From: Bog-756 sp963829235
GTDB taxonomy: Bacteria > Actinomycetota > Acidimicrobiia > Acidimicrobiales > RAAP-2
Direction: 5' to 3'
Length of the DNA stretch: 64,000 nucleotides
NCBI GenBank assembly: GCA_963829235.1
Contig: CAWHIF010000004.1
Span: forward strand, 678,757 to 742,756
Of this stretch, positions 42,187 through 51,352 are shown in pieces (positions within the stretch are counted from its first letter, which is position 1; each line of letters starts with the position of its first letter). A program made the position numbers and the translations under genes. Below the pieces are notes generated by a model. It did not search any database. It saw only the letters and a program-made list of their open reading frames with translations, and had not been told where the DNA came from.

Positions 42187-43992
42187 ATGCCGCCCATGAT
42201 CCTCGACCACATAGACAGCCCCGCCGACCTCAAGGACCTCTCGCCCTCGGAGCTGGCTACGTTGTCATCGGAAATCCGCGACTTCATCGTCGAGGCGGTG
42301 ATGACCACGGGCGGACACCTGGGCTCCAACCTGGGCGTGGTGGAGTTGACCCTGGCCCTCCACCGGACCTTCGACTCGCCCAGGGACGCCATCCTGTGGG
42401 ACACCGGACACCAGGCCTACGTGCACAAGCTGGTGACCGGTAGACGAGCGGACTTCGCCCACCTGAAACAGGCCGGTGGGCTTTCGGGCTATCCGAACCG
42501 GAGCGAGTCCGCGCACGACTGGGTCGAGAACAGCCATGCCTCCACCATCCTCAGCTATGCCCACGGCCTGGCCAGTGCCTTCGAGCTACACGGCGAGGAC
42601 CGGCGGGTGGTGGCCGTCGTGGGGGACGGAGCTCTCACCGGCGGGATGGCCTACGAGGCCCTCAACAACCTGGGGCACTCCGGCAAGCCGGTGCTCATCG
42701 TCCTCAACGACAACGGCCGCTCCTACTCGCCGACCGTCTCCCGCCTCTCGCTCAGCCTCACCCACCTCAGGCTCAATCCGGCCTACATCCACGCCCGCCA
42801 GCGCCTCCGCCATCTCATCCGCGAGCTGCCCGGGGTCGGTGACCTGGCCTACTCGGGGGTGCACGGGCTCACCAGCGCCCTGCGGGAGGTGGTGACGCCC
42901 CACACCTTCTTCGAGGCCCTGGGCATCCGCTACGCCGGCCCCATCGACGGCCACGACATCGCCGGCATGGAGCAGGTCCTGGCCAACGCCTCGGAATGGC
43001 CCGGCCCCATCGTGGTGCACGTCCTGACCAAAAAAGGCAGGGGCTACGCGCCCGCCGAGGAGGACGACATCCAGCGTCTCCACGACGTGAAGGTCAGCAC
43101 CGCACCCCTCGCCCCCTCCATCCCCGACGACGGGCGGCCGACCGGCGCAGCCATGGAGCGTCCTGGTTCCTCGGATGTGGGCACGGCCGCGGACCTGCCG
43201 GTGACCACGTTCACCGACGCCTTCACCCGCTCACTTCTCCGGCATGCGGAGTCCGATCCGCGGATCGTGGCCATCACCGCGGCCATGGCCGGCCCCACCG
43301 GGCTCCTTCCCTTCGAGGCCCGGTTCCCGGACCGCTTCATCGACGTGGGCATCGCCGAGCAGCACGCGGTGACGGCCGCGGCCGGTATGGCCATGGCCGG
43401 CATGCGTCCGGTGGTGGCGGTCTATTCGACCTTCTTCAGCCGCGCCTTCGACCAGGCCAATCTCGATGTCGGCCTGCACCGCCTCCCGGTGGTCATGGTC
43501 CTCGACCGGGCGGGCATCACGGGCGACGACGGACCCAGCCACCATGGGGTCCTGGACATGGCGTTGGCCCTGTCGATCCCCGGCATGACGGTGTTCGCCC
43601 CATCGTCGGCCGCCGAGGTCGAGGTCATGCTGACCGAGGCGCTCAGGCTCGACGGCCCTTCGATCATCCGATTCCCGAAGACCCCGGCCCCCTGGGTCCC
43701 CCCGGGGACGGTCGGATCGGGCCTGCATGCCGCGCCGCACGAGGTCGGGAGACGGCTCGGTCTGCATCCTGGCCGTCGGAAAGATGCTCACTGCGGCCGA
43801 GTCGGCGGCCGACGAATTGCTCGCGGAAGGGATCCGGGCGACGGTCTGGGACGTCAGGGTCGTGTCGGAGCCCGATCAGGCCATGCTGGACGACGCCGCC
43901 CGGCACCGAGTGGTCGTCACGGCCGAGGACGGCATCCGCCAGGGGGGAGCCGGCATGTTCGTGGCCGACGCCCTCCGCACCTCGGTCGGTGA
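42187..43992 (+). CDS. dxs: 1-deoxy-D-xylulose-5-phosphate synthase, frameshifted near the C-terminus
   Basis: DXS condenses pyruvate with glyceraldehyde 3-phosphate, the first step of the MEP isoprenoid pathway. The first ~515 residues are normal: GGHLGSNLGVVELTLALH, the thiamine-diphosphate motif GDGALTGGMAYEALNNLG, KKGRGYAPAE and the transketolase segment DVGIAEQHAVTAAAGMA. After GLHAA (about 43729-43738) this frame turns into Arg/Gly/His-rich nonsense up to 43992. The genuine C-terminal domain continues in the +1 frame at 43727-44215. If functional, the intact protein would have ~675 aa. The start has no clear ribosome-binding site. Confidence 0.85.
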   Translation: MPPMILDHIDSPADLKDLSPSELATLSSEIRDFIVEAVMTTGGHLGSNLGVVELTLALHRTFDSPRDAILWDTGHQAYVHKLVTGRRADFAHLKQAGGLSGYPNRSESAHDWVENSHASTILSYAHGLASAFELHGEDRRVVAVVGDGALTGGMAYEALNNLGHSGKPVLIVLNDNGRSYSPTVSRLSLSLTHLRLNPAYIHARQRLRHLIRELPGVGDLAYSGVHGLTSALREVVTPHTFFEALGIRYAGPIDGHDIAGMEQVLANASEWPGPIVVHVLTKKGRGYAPAEEDDIQRLHDVKVSTAPLAPSIPDDGRPTGAAMERPGSSDVGTAADLPVTTFTDAFTRSLLRHAESDPRIVAITAAMAGPTGLLPFEARFPDRFIDVGIAEQHAVTAAAGMAMAGMRPVVAVYSTFFSRAFDQANLDVGLHRLPVVMVLDRAGITGDDGPSHHGVLDMALALSIPGMTVFAPSSAAEVEVMLTEALRLDGPSIIRFPKTPAPWVPPGTVGSGLHAAPHEVGRRLGLHPGRRKDAHCGRVGGRRIARGRDPGDGLGRQGRVGARSGHAGRRRPAPSGRHGRGRHPPGGSRHVRGRRPPHLGR

Positions 43993-44215
43993 CGGCGTCG
44001 CCTCTCCGGTCATCTCGCTCGGGACGCCGCGCTCGTTCATCGCCCAGGGCAAGCCCGATCGCATCCTTGCTGCTCTCGGGCTCGACGGACCCGGCCTGGC
44101 CCGCTCGGCCCGCGAAGCGTTGGGGGCTATCGGCGACGAGCCCCACGGGAGCGGTCCGGCCGGCCAGTCGGCGCCCCTTCCGGCCACGGTGATCACCAAC
44201 GACGTGCTCGACTGA
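43727..44215 (+). pseudogene. C-terminal domain of dxs in the +1 frame
   Basis: From about the eighth codon this frame reads SGDGSVCILAVGKMLTAAES, then VWDVRVVSEPDQAMLDDAA and VVVTAEDGIRQGGAGMFVADAL, the transketolase C-terminal domain of DXS. It continues exactly where the main dxs frame degenerates. A single extra base in the CCGCGCCGC stretch at about 43729-43738 would explain the break. No separate ribosome-binding site is seen. Confidence 0.75.
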
Positions 44216-44272
44216 ACCCCTGGTCGGCGCGGTCGCGGGCCCGGGAACGGGGTGATTTGTTGCCGCCCGAAT

Positions 44273-44286
44273 GGAAACGTGTTCTA
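44273..44286. promoter_or_regulatory. KstR-like operator before fadD19-like gene (7 of 8 positions)
   Basis: GGAAACGTGTTCTA matches TNNAACNNGTTNNA except for the first T. It ends 11 nt before the ATG at 44298 and overlaps a TCTACT -10-like box, a repressing position. Confidence 0.5.
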
Positions 44287-44297
44287 CTGACTGCCCG

Positions 44298-45944
44298 ATG
44301 ACGACGTTCAACCTCGCTGATCTGTTCGAGGCCACCGTTGACGCCTACGGCGACCGTGAGTACGTGGTGGCGGCCGGGGAGCGCCGCACCTACGCGCAGA
44401 TGGAGGAGAGGGCCAACCGGCTGGCCCACTATCTGGCTGAGCAAGGTGTCGGACCCGGTGACCATGTCGGGATCTACTCGCTGAACAGCGTGGAGTGGGT
44501 CGAGACGGCCTGGGCCGTGTTCAAGCTCCGGGCCGTGTGGATCAACATCAACTACCGCTATGTGAAGGACGAGCTCCGGTACCTGTTCACCAACGCCGAC
44601 CTGGTGGCCCTGGTCTACCAGGCCGAATTCGGTCCCCGGGTGGCCGAGCTGCTCCCCGAACTGCCGGGCATGCGACTGCTCATCACCATCGACGACGGTA
44701 CCGACGAGGCCCAGCCGCAAGGGGCTGTCCCCTACGAGGAGGCCATCGCCGCGGGCCACCCCGAGCGGGATTTCGAGCCGCGCACCAACGACGACCACTA
44801 CATCCTCTACACGGGCGGGACCACCGGCATGCCCAAGGGGGTGGTGTGGCGGCACGAGGACGTCTTCTACGCCCTGGGTGGCGGCGTCGACCCGACCACC
44901 AACACAAGGGTCCGGCACCCCGAGGAGATGGTCGAGAAGGGGCGCAACGGCCCACTCACCCTGCTGCCCATCGCCCCGTTGATGCACGGTGCCACCCAGT
45001 GGTGCATCATGGGCCAGAGCTTCGTCGGCAACCGGACCATCCTCGTCCCCAAGTTCGACCCCCACACGGTGTGGCGGCTGGTCGAGAGCGAGAAGGCCAA
45101 CTCGGTCATGATCACCGGCGACGCCATGGGGAAGCCCCTGATCGAGGCGCTCGACGATCCCGATGTCTCCTACGACCTCACCTCGCTCCTGGCCGTGACC
45201 TCGTCGGCGGCCCTGTTCTCCGCACCGGTGAAGGACGCGTTCTTCGAGCACTTCCCGAACCTGGTCATCGTCGACGCCGTCGGGTCCTCGGAGTCCGGCA
45301 ACAACGGCATGGCCACCATGGGCAAGGGCGATACCGCTATGAAGAGCGGACCCACGGTGACCGTGCTCGGCAATACGGTGGTCTTCGACGAGGAGCTGAA
45401 GCCGGTCGTGCCCGGATCCGGGGTGATCGGCAAGATCGCCCGGTCCGGCGACATACCGGTCGGCTACTACAACGATCCGGTCAAGACCGCCGAGGTGTTC
45501 ATCGACGTCGACGGGACCCGCTACGTGATGCCCGGTGACTTCGCCACCGTGGAGGCCGACGGCTCGATCACCCTGCTCGGGCGCGGCTCGGTGTCCATCA
45601 ACTCCGGGGGCGAGAAGATCTTCCCCGAGGAGGTCGAGTCGGCGGTGCGATCCCATCCCGAGGTGTTCGACGCCATCGTGGTCGGAGCCCCCGACGATCG
45701 GTGGGGACAGCGGGTGGCGGCCATCATCCAACCGCGGGCCGAGCGGCATCCGACCCTCGAGGACATCCAGGCCCACTGCCGCGAGGCCATCGCCGGCTAC
45801 AAGGTGCCCCGCCAGCTCCACGTGGTCGAGTCCATCGTGCGCTCACCCAGCGGGAAACCGGACTACCGGTGGGCGGCGGGGATCGTTGCCGAGGTGCCCG
45901 AGGAGACCGACAGTGGGGGCCAGCGGACTTCCTCGGGCAGCTGA
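44298..45944 (+). CDS. FadD19-like steroid side-chain acyl-CoA ligase
   Basis: A 548-aa AMP-forming ligase that reads very close to mycobacterial FadD19, which activates the C26 carboxylate of cholesterol metabolites. Shared segments include NLADL near the start, RTYAQMEERANRLAHYL, NINYRYVKDELRYLF, the P-loop LYTGGTTGMPKGVVWRHED, the GSSESG motif and the C-terminal SVSINSGGEKIFPEEVE and SPSGKPDYRWA lysine segment. ATG at 44298 is chosen from that N-terminus. A KstR-like operator lies directly upstream. The substrate assignment is by resemblance. Confidence 0.88.
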   Translation: MTTFNLADLFEATVDAYGDREYVVAAGERRTYAQMEERANRLAHYLAEQGVGPGDHVGIYSLNSVEWVETAWAVFKLRAVWININYRYVKDELRYLFTNADLVALVYQAEFGPRVAELLPELPGMRLLITIDDGTDEAQPQGAVPYEEAIAAGHPERDFEPRTNDDHYILYTGGTTGMPKGVVWRHEDVFYALGGGVDPTTNTRVRHPEEMVEKGRNGPLTLLPIAPLMHGATQWCIMGQSFVGNRTILVPKFDPHTVWRLVESEKANSVMITGDAMGKPLIEALDDPDVSYDLTSLLAVTSSAALFSAPVKDAFFEHFPNLVIVDAVGSSESGNNGMATMGKGDTAMKSGPTVTVLGNTVVFDEELKPVVPGSGVIGKIARSGDIPVGYYNDPVKTAEVFIDVDGTRYVMPGDFATVEADGSITLLGRGSVSINSGGEKIFPEEVESAVRSHPEVFDAIVVGAPDDRWGQRVAAIIQPRAERHPTLEDIQAHCREAIAGYKVPRQLHVVESIVRSPSGKPDYRWAAGIVAEVPEETDSGGQRTSSGS

Positions 45945-45977
45945 GCGGGCCGGGCGCCGGGCGGCAGGAAGCAGTCC

Positions 45978-46610
45978 GTGCCCATCGATCTGAGCGAGCT
46001 CGCCGCACCGCAGGCATGCGCGGTGTTGACCATGGAGATCCAGCGCGGCGTCGTCGGCGACCTGAGCTCGTTCCCCCAACTGGCCGAGGCGGCCGATCGG
46101 GTCGGCGTGGTACCCAACACCGCCAGGTTGGTGACCGCGGCCCGGACGTTCGGCATCCCCGTCGTGCACTGCACGGCCGAGTTCCGGGCCGACCGGGCCG
46201 GGACCACGGTGAACTGCCAGCTGGTGGCGGCCGTCCTCCGGAACCCCGACCACCTCCTCACGGGCACGGCGGCAACCGAGCTCGTCGCCGGCCTGGGTCC
46301 CGAGCCGACAGATCTCGTCTCGTCCCGGCTCCACGGGGTCTCGCCCTTCACCGGCACCTCCCTCGACACCTGGCTTCGCAACCTCGGTGTCCGGACCGTG
46401 GTCGCCACCGGGGTGTCGGTCAACCTCGGGGTGCTCGGTCTGGCCATCGAGGCCGTCAACCTCGGGTACCGGGTGGTGGTGCCCCGCGACACGGTGGCCG
46501 GAATTCCGGCCGAGTACGCCGACGCCGTCCTCGACAACACGTTTCCGCTCATCTCGACGCTGACCACGGTCGACGGGCTCATCGAGGCCTGGGGGCGCTC
46601 CTCGGTGTGA
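45978..46610 (+). CDS. isochorismatase-fold protein lacking the usual catalytic triad
   Basis: A 210-aa protein with the alpha/beta fold of cysteine hydrolases, 33 bp after the fadD19-like gene and probably co-transcribed. In active members an Asp, a Lys and a Cys form the triad. Here the Asp strand reads VLTMEIQRG (Glu instead), the Lys strand reads LVSSRLHGVSPF (no Lys) and the Cys loop reads TGVSVNLGVLGLA (Gly instead of Cys). The protein may have a binding role or a different chemistry. GTG at 45978 has AGGAAG upstream. Confidence 0.75.
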   Translation: MPIDLSELAAPQACAVLTMEIQRGVVGDLSSFPQLAEAADRVGVVPNTARLVTAARTFGIPVVHCTAEFRADRAGTTVNCQLVAAVLRNPDHLLTGTAATELVAGLGPEPTDLVSSRLHGVSPFTGTSLDTWLRNLGVRTVVATGVSVNLGVLGLAIEAVNLGYRVVVPRDTVAGIPAEYADAVLDNTFPLISTLTTVDGLIEAWGRSSV

Positions 46611-46688
46611 GGGCCGGTCGTCGGGCTTGAAGGTCGCCCGTCGGGGTGGAGCCGTCATCGTGACGACCCGTCACCGGACCGAGAGGAA

Positions 46689-47912
46689 CTACAGGGTACG
46701 GGTACCGTCCAACTGGATCATGGCGTTGGTCGGCAGCTCCTCCACCGTGATGTCGGGGACCGGGAAGTTGAAGTCCTTGTACTTCCGCTGGGCCGTCTGG
46801 CGGTACCGGGTGGTCGAGTGGATCGGGTCGGGATCGAACTGCGGGATCACCTTCGACCCGAAGACCTCGAGCATCTCGTGCACCTCGTCTTCCATGAACG
46901 AGTCCGAGGGCAGCCCGAACACCAGCTGATCGCAGCCGACCGTCTGGTACTTGGTCACCTGTTCGGCCACCTCGTCTGGTTCGCCGCACAGCAGCCAGCC
47001 CCCCTCGATGAGGTAGTCGAGCATGGCCTCGTCGGTGATGGTGTGGGGCTTCTCGGGCCAGACGGGCACGCCTTCTTGATGGGGGATGGTGTCGTGATAG
47101 TTGCACACCAGGGAGTAGAGGTAGCCACGACCGTGGCGCAGCGCCACCTGTCTGGCCTTCTTCCTGTCGCTGAGGCAGATCACAGCATTCGTCATCATCA
47201 CGTTGTCGTTCTTGAACTGACCGAGGGGTTCGGTGCAGTTGGCGATGCCCTCCTTGTAGGCGTCGATACGGCCCTTCAGGTTGTAGATGGGTTCGAAGTT
47301 GAAGGCGATGGCACCGATCCCCAGCTCACCGGCCTGGGTGAACGTGCCCGGATTTCCGCAGCCGACCCAGATGGGCGGATGGCCCTTGCCCTGGTAGGGC
47401 TTGGGGAGGATGTTGTGCGGGTACGGGACGACGAAGCTTTCGCCCTCGTACATGTAGTCCTTCTCCTCCCACATGCGGGGGATCTGGCGGATGACCTCGT
47501 TCCACTCCGCCTTGGTCGAGTTCTTGTCGAGGATGTTGAATGCGGCGATCTCGTGACTGCCCGCTCCGCGTCCGGTCCCCCATTCGAACCGGCCCTCGAA
47601 GAGGTGGTCGAGCATCGTCACCCGTTCGGCGCACCGGACCGGATGGTTGACCCGTGGCGAGATGTTCATGATGCCGGTTCCGACGTGAATGCGATCGGTG
47701 GCGTGGGCCAGGTACCCCATGACCACCTCGGGCGCCGACATGTGGCTGTACTCGGTCAGCGAATGGTGCTCGCCCACCCAGGCGTATTTCCAGTTGTACC
47801 TGTCGGCCTCGACCACGTAGGCGATCTCGCGCTTGAGCATCTCGTGCTCGCACTCGGGATCGTGGGCTGCCTGGCCAGGCAAGTAGCCGTTGAGAAAGAC
47901 TCCGAACTCCAT
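46689..47912 (-). CDS. luciferase-like (LLM class) flavin-dependent oxidoreductase
   Basis: A 407-aa TIM-barrel flavoprotein of the bacterial luciferase superfamily. Diagnostic segments are AWVGEHHSLTEYS (about residue 45), GTGIMNISPRVNHPVRCAERVTML, FEWGTGRGAGSHE and PPIWVGCGNPGTF. Members use FMN or F420. The protein is longer than usual, with an extended C-terminus. ATG at 47912 has GAGAGGAG upstream. It is divergent from the FadD17-like gene, and a perfect KstR-type site lies between, so a role in sterol or related catabolism is likely (inference). Confidence 0.85.
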   Translation of the reverse strand: MEFGVFLNGYLPGQAAHDPECEHEMLKREIAYVVEADRYNWKYAWVGEHHSLTEYSHMSAPEVVMGYLAHATDRIHVGTGIMNISPRVNHPVRCAERVTMLDHLFEGRFEWGTGRGAGSHEIAAFNILDKNSTKAEWNEVIRQIPRMWEEKDYMYEGESFVVPYPHNILPKPYQGKGHPPIWVGCGNPGTFTQAGELGIGAIAFNFEPIYNLKGRIDAYKEGIANCTEPLGQFKNDNVMMTNAVICLSDRKKARQVALRHGRGYLYSLVCNYHDTIPHQEGVPVWPEKPHTITDEAMLDYLIEGGWLLCGEPDEVAEQVTKYQTVGCDQLVFGLPSDSFMEDEVHEMLEVFGSKVIPQFDPDPIHSTTRYRQTAQRKYKDFNFPVPDITVEELPTNAMIQLDGTRTL

Positions 47913-47975
47913 CGCGGTGGTGCTCCTCTCGCTCCGCACTGGCGCGGTTTCACGGTACACGTCGGTTTGATAAAT

Positions 47976-47989
47976 TGCAACGCGTTCCA
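47976..47989. promoter_or_regulatory. KstR-like operator, perfect match
   Basis: TGCAACGCGTTCCA matches TNNAACNNGTTNNA at all eight fixed positions. It lies between the divergent luciferase-like gene (start 47912) and the FadD17-like gene (start 48079), so one bound repressor could control both. Confidence 0.65.
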
Positions 47990-48078
47990 GATTTGTGCCT
48001 GGCTCGCCCCATGACGGGCCTCATGCACCTACTGTCGGCGGCACGCCGAGGACCACCGGGCACGACCAGGGGGATGCG

Positions 48079-49746
48079 ATGCAGACCATCGACGAGTTGA
48101 TCCGGCTGCGGGTCGGCGACGACCGCGTCGGACTCGCCTTTGCCGGACGAACGTGGACCCACGACCAGGTGGTGGCGGCCCAGGCCCAGCGGGCCGCTGT
48201 CCTCGAGTCACTCCGTCAGCCCGGGCCGTTCCACGTCGCCCTCATGCTCGACAACGTCCCGGAGTTCATCTTCTGGATGGGTGGGGCGGCCCTGGCCGGG
48301 GCGGTGATGGTCGGGGGCAACCCGACCCACCGGGGGGACGAACTGGCCCGTGACCTCTCCCACACCCAGTGCCAGCTGCTGGTCACCGACTCCGAGTACC
48401 GCACGCTGGTCGAGGGGCACGACCTCGGGCCGGCGCTCCCACCCGAACGGATCCTCGTCATCGACGACCCCGCGGGCGAGGCCCGGCGCGACCAGACCTC
48501 CAGCTACGGCCGCCTGCTGCGGGAGGCGGAGGGCGCGCCGCTCCCCGACCCGGCCGCCACCGGCATCACCGACGAGACGCTCGGGTATCTGTTGTTCACC
48601 TCGGGTACGTCAGGGGCACCGAAGGCCTGTCTCTGCAGCCAGGTGCGCATGGCCCGTATCGGATCCACGGTGGCCCAGATGTTCGAGCTGACCCCCGACG
48701 ACGTCTGCTACGTGTCCATGCCGCTCTTCCACTCCAACGCACTGATGACGGCCTGGGCACCGGCGCTGGCCGCCGGGTCGTCGATCGCACTCCGCGAGCG
48801 GTTCAGCGCCTCGCAGTTCCTCCCCGACATCCGGAGGTACGGCGCCACCTACTTCAACTACGTGGGCAAGCCGCTCTCCTACATCCTGGACACCCCCGAG
48901 CTCCCCGACGATGCCGACAACCCGCTGCGACGGGTGTTCGGCAACGAGGCGGCCGAGGCCGACGTGGCCCGGTTCGCCACACGCTTCGGCTGTGCCGTCC
49001 ACGATGCCTACGGCTCCACCGAGGGTGGTGCCTCGGTGCAGCGCACGCCTGACACGCCGCGGGGCGCGCTCGGTCGCGCCCTCCCGGGGACCATGGTCGT
49101 CGATCCCGACACCGGCGAGGAGTGCCCGAGGGCCGTGTTCGATGCCGAGGGACGCCTCCTCAACGCCGAAGAGGCCATCGGTGAGATGGTGAATCCGACC
49201 GGTGGAGCGGGATTCGAGGGCTACTGGCGCAACGCCGAAGCGGAGGCGGCCAGGGTTCGCAACGGGTGGTACTGGACCGGGGACCTCGCCTATCGGGACG
49301 AGGACGACTTCTTCTACTTCGGCGGGCGGGACTACGACTGGCTGCGGGTCGACGGGGAGAACTTCTCGGCCGCTCCCGTCGAGGAGGTGCTCCAACGGCA
49401 CCCCGACGTGGTGCTGGCCTCGGTCTACGCCGTGCCCGATACGGTCGTCGGCGACCAGGTCATGGCCGCCTTGCTCCTGGCCAACGGACGCCAGTTCGAC
49501 CCCGGGGGATTCGCCGACTTCCTGGCCGGCGAGCAGGACATGGGAACCAAATGGGCGCCGCGTTACGTCCGGATCAGCGAGCGGTTGCCGGTGACCGCCA
49601 CCACCAAGGTCCTCAAACGGGTGCTCCGGGCCGAAGGGTGGCGATGCCACGATCCGGTGTGGTGGCGGCCGGAGAAGGATGCGCCCTACCGGCGGCTGCT
49701 CCCGGCCGACGCCGATGCCCTGGATCAGGCCGTGGCCGCACGCTGA
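48079..49746 (+). CDS. FadD17-like acyl-CoA ligase
   Basis: A 555-aa AMP-forming ligase. The P-loop LLFTSGTSGAPKACLCSQ, the DAYGSTEGG motif and the WYWTGDLAYRDED and WLRVDGENFSAAPVEEVL segments resemble mycobacterial FadD17, a KstR-regulated ligase implicated in steroid side-chain degradation. The C-terminal catalytic Lys is in TATTKVLKRVL. The ATG follows an AGGGGG ribosome-binding site. With the FadD19-like ligase it provides two ligases expected for successive side-chain cycles. Specificity is by resemblance only. Confidence 0.85.
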   Translation: MQTIDELIRLRVGDDRVGLAFAGRTWTHDQVVAAQAQRAAVLESLRQPGPFHVALMLDNVPEFIFWMGGAALAGAVMVGGNPTHRGDELARDLSHTQCQLLVTDSEYRTLVEGHDLGPALPPERILVIDDPAGEARRDQTSSYGRLLREAEGAPLPDPAATGITDETLGYLLFTSGTSGAPKACLCSQVRMARIGSTVAQMFELTPDDVCYVSMPLFHSNALMTAWAPALAAGSSIALRERFSASQFLPDIRRYGATYFNYVGKPLSYILDTPELPDDADNPLRRVFGNEAAEADVARFATRFGCAVHDAYGSTEGGASVQRTPDTPRGALGRALPGTMVVDPDTGEECPRAVFDAEGRLLNAEEAIGEMVNPTGGAGFEGYWRNAEAEAARVRNGWYWTGDLAYRDEDDFFYFGGRDYDWLRVDGENFSAAPVEEVLQRHPDVVLASVYAVPDTVVGDQVMAALLLANGRQFDPGGFADFLAGEQDMGTKWAPRYVRISERLPVTATTKVLKRVLRAEGWRCHDPVWWRPEKDAPYRRLLPADADALDQAVAAR

Positions 49747-49889
49747 ACGGCGCCCCGCGGCCCCGCGGTGCGGCGGGCTGGCGCGGTCATCGGCGGCACG
49801 GTGGGAGTACCGGCGCGCACCAGCGGCGGCACCGGGGAGGTACCCGGGCCACCGCTGGGCGCCGGCGCGGCCGGCCGCGGAGGGGAGGG

Positions 49890-51104
49890 CTAGGAAACGA
49901 CGATCCCTTCACCGGCCACGGCACCGGGCACGGTCACCGAACCGACCTCGGTCAGACTCCCGCCGGAGTTGACGTGGAACTCGTCGACGATCCCGTGCCC
50001 CCCGGTCTGGACGTAGAGGAACCGGCCGTCGGGCGAGGCTGCGGCATCGACCGTCCCTGCATCGGTGGTCGTGGCGCCGAGCAGGTCGAGCTGCCCGCCC
50101 GGGCCCTCGCTGTACCCGCTCTCCGAACCGCTCCCGGCGTTGGAGGCATACAGATAGCCCTGGGCCTGAGCAATCCAACACGTCGCCGTCTGGCCGGTGG
50201 GGACGGCATCGACCACGTCGACCGTTCCGTCGGAGAGGAGGTCGAAGGTGGCCAGGGCGTTGGTTCCGGCTTCGGCCACCACCAGGTGACCGGCGCCATC
50301 GAAGGTGACGGCGAAGGGAACCGTACCGGGTTCAGCGTTCACCACCGGGTGTGGCGAGAGATAACCGCGGGATCCGACACCGAACACGTCGATGTCGCTG
50401 CCGTTGGCCTTGGTCGTCACGATGAGCTGGGACCCATCGGGCGAAAAGGCCACCTGACCGGGGGTGGTCGTGTACTGGGGCGTGGCCGCCGGGTTCAGCC
50501 CGAGAGGCCGGGCGGAACCGGGTATCGGGAAGAGACGGCCGAAGCCGGCGTCGTACCCCTGGACCGAGCCGCCGTTCTCGGCGTTGAGGACGTAGACCAG
50601 ATCGCCGCGCACGGCCACGCTGACCGGGAATGTCCCGCCCGAGCTCACCACTTGGCGGAGGCAGAGGTGATCGCCGACGACGGAGAAGACCGAGACGGTA
50701 TTACTGCCGGCATTCACGGCATACAGTGACCCGTTGGCACGGTCATAGCTGAGCGAGCCCTGGGAGGCGAGATGGTCGACCACCGAGCCGGTGAGAGCGC
50801 CGCCCAATCCGCCCGTGCTGTAGGTGCCGGCCTGGGTGAGCGTTCCGTCCGGGCCCTGGTCGTAGGCGACGACCTGGTTGCCGGCCGTGTTGTCGGTCTG
50901 GACGAAGACGGCGTGACCGGGTGCGCCGGGGCCGAAGTGCGAGCCGGGCCACGGTCCGAAGTGCGAGCCGGGCGCGCCAGGACCGGGGTGTGAGCCGGGC
51001 CACGGGCCGGAGTGGGGCGATGCGGCAGCAGCCGTCCCCGCGAAGCCGATGACCCCGGCGGCCACTGCCGCCATGGTCAGGCCGGAACGAATGATTGATC
51101 TCAT
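49890..51104 (-). CDS. secreted beta-propeller (lactonase-like) protein
   Basis: A 404-aa exported protein. A signal peptide (residues 1-27, ending TAAA) is followed by a Gly/Pro/His-rich spacer with repeated GPWPGSHFGPGAPG units (about residues 30-60). Then come about seven blades with recurring AFSPDGSQLIVTT, SPDGRFLYVQTGG and YAVNAGSNTVSVFSV motifs, as in 6-phosphogluconolactonase-like and YncE-like propellers. No catalytic residues are assignable; a binding or surface role is possible. ATG at 51104 has AAGGAG 10 nt upstream. It is divergent from an ECF sigma factor gene. Confidence 0.8.
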   Translation of the reverse strand: MRSIIRSGLTMAAVAAGVIGFAGTAAAASPHSGPWPGSHPGPGAPGSHFGPWPGSHFGPGAPGHAVFVQTDNTAGNQVVAYDQGPDGTLTQAGTYSTGGLGGALTGSVVDHLASQGSLSYDRANGSLYAVNAGSNTVSVFSVVGDHLCLRQVVSSGGTFPVSVAVRGDLVYVLNAENGGSVQGYDAGFGRLFPIPGSARPLGLNPAATPQYTTTPGQVAFSPDGSQLIVTTKANGSDIDVFGVGSRGYLSPHPVVNAEPGTVPFAVTFDGAGHLVVAEAGTNALATFDLLSDGTVDVVDAVPTGQTATCWIAQAQGYLYASNAGSGSESGYSEGPGGQLDLLGATTTDAGTVDAAASPDGRFLYVQTGGHGIVDEFHVNSGGSLTEVGSVTVPGAVAGEGIVVS

Positions 51105-51339
51105 GGGTGTGACGCTCCTTGGGTGGGTGGAATGACATGGTTGAGTCCGCAGGCACGAGATTCCGTTACAGCGGGGCTCGCGGTCATCGATCGGCCAACG
51201 GCTGGCCTCCGCCGTAACGCCGTCGCCCGTTCGGCGGACTGCAACCGTGTGTCCTTCCATCCCAGTCGGACGTCGGTGTCCCTCCGATGTGGCGTAGAGG
51301 TCCCGGGCCCGGCGCGCCCCGCGCACCGGGTCGGGGGCA

Positions 51340-51345
51340 TACCAT
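51340..51345 (+). promoter_or_regulatory. -10 box TACCAT of the ECF sigma gene (leaderless)
   Basis: TACCAT is followed by 7 nt and ATG at 51353. Confidence 0.5.
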
Positions 51346-51352
51346 CCATCCC

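Noticed and set aside
41847..42404. N-terminal extension of the AIM24-type protein by 186 codons
   Set aside because: The extension reads through GC tandem repeats and the dxs start, whereas ATG at 41846 has an ideal AAGGAG ribosome-binding site.
51105..51352. ECF-type promoter (GGAAT-N16-CAACC, minus strand) in front of the secreted propeller gene
   Set aside because: The match is too loose and short to support without knowing the sigma group.
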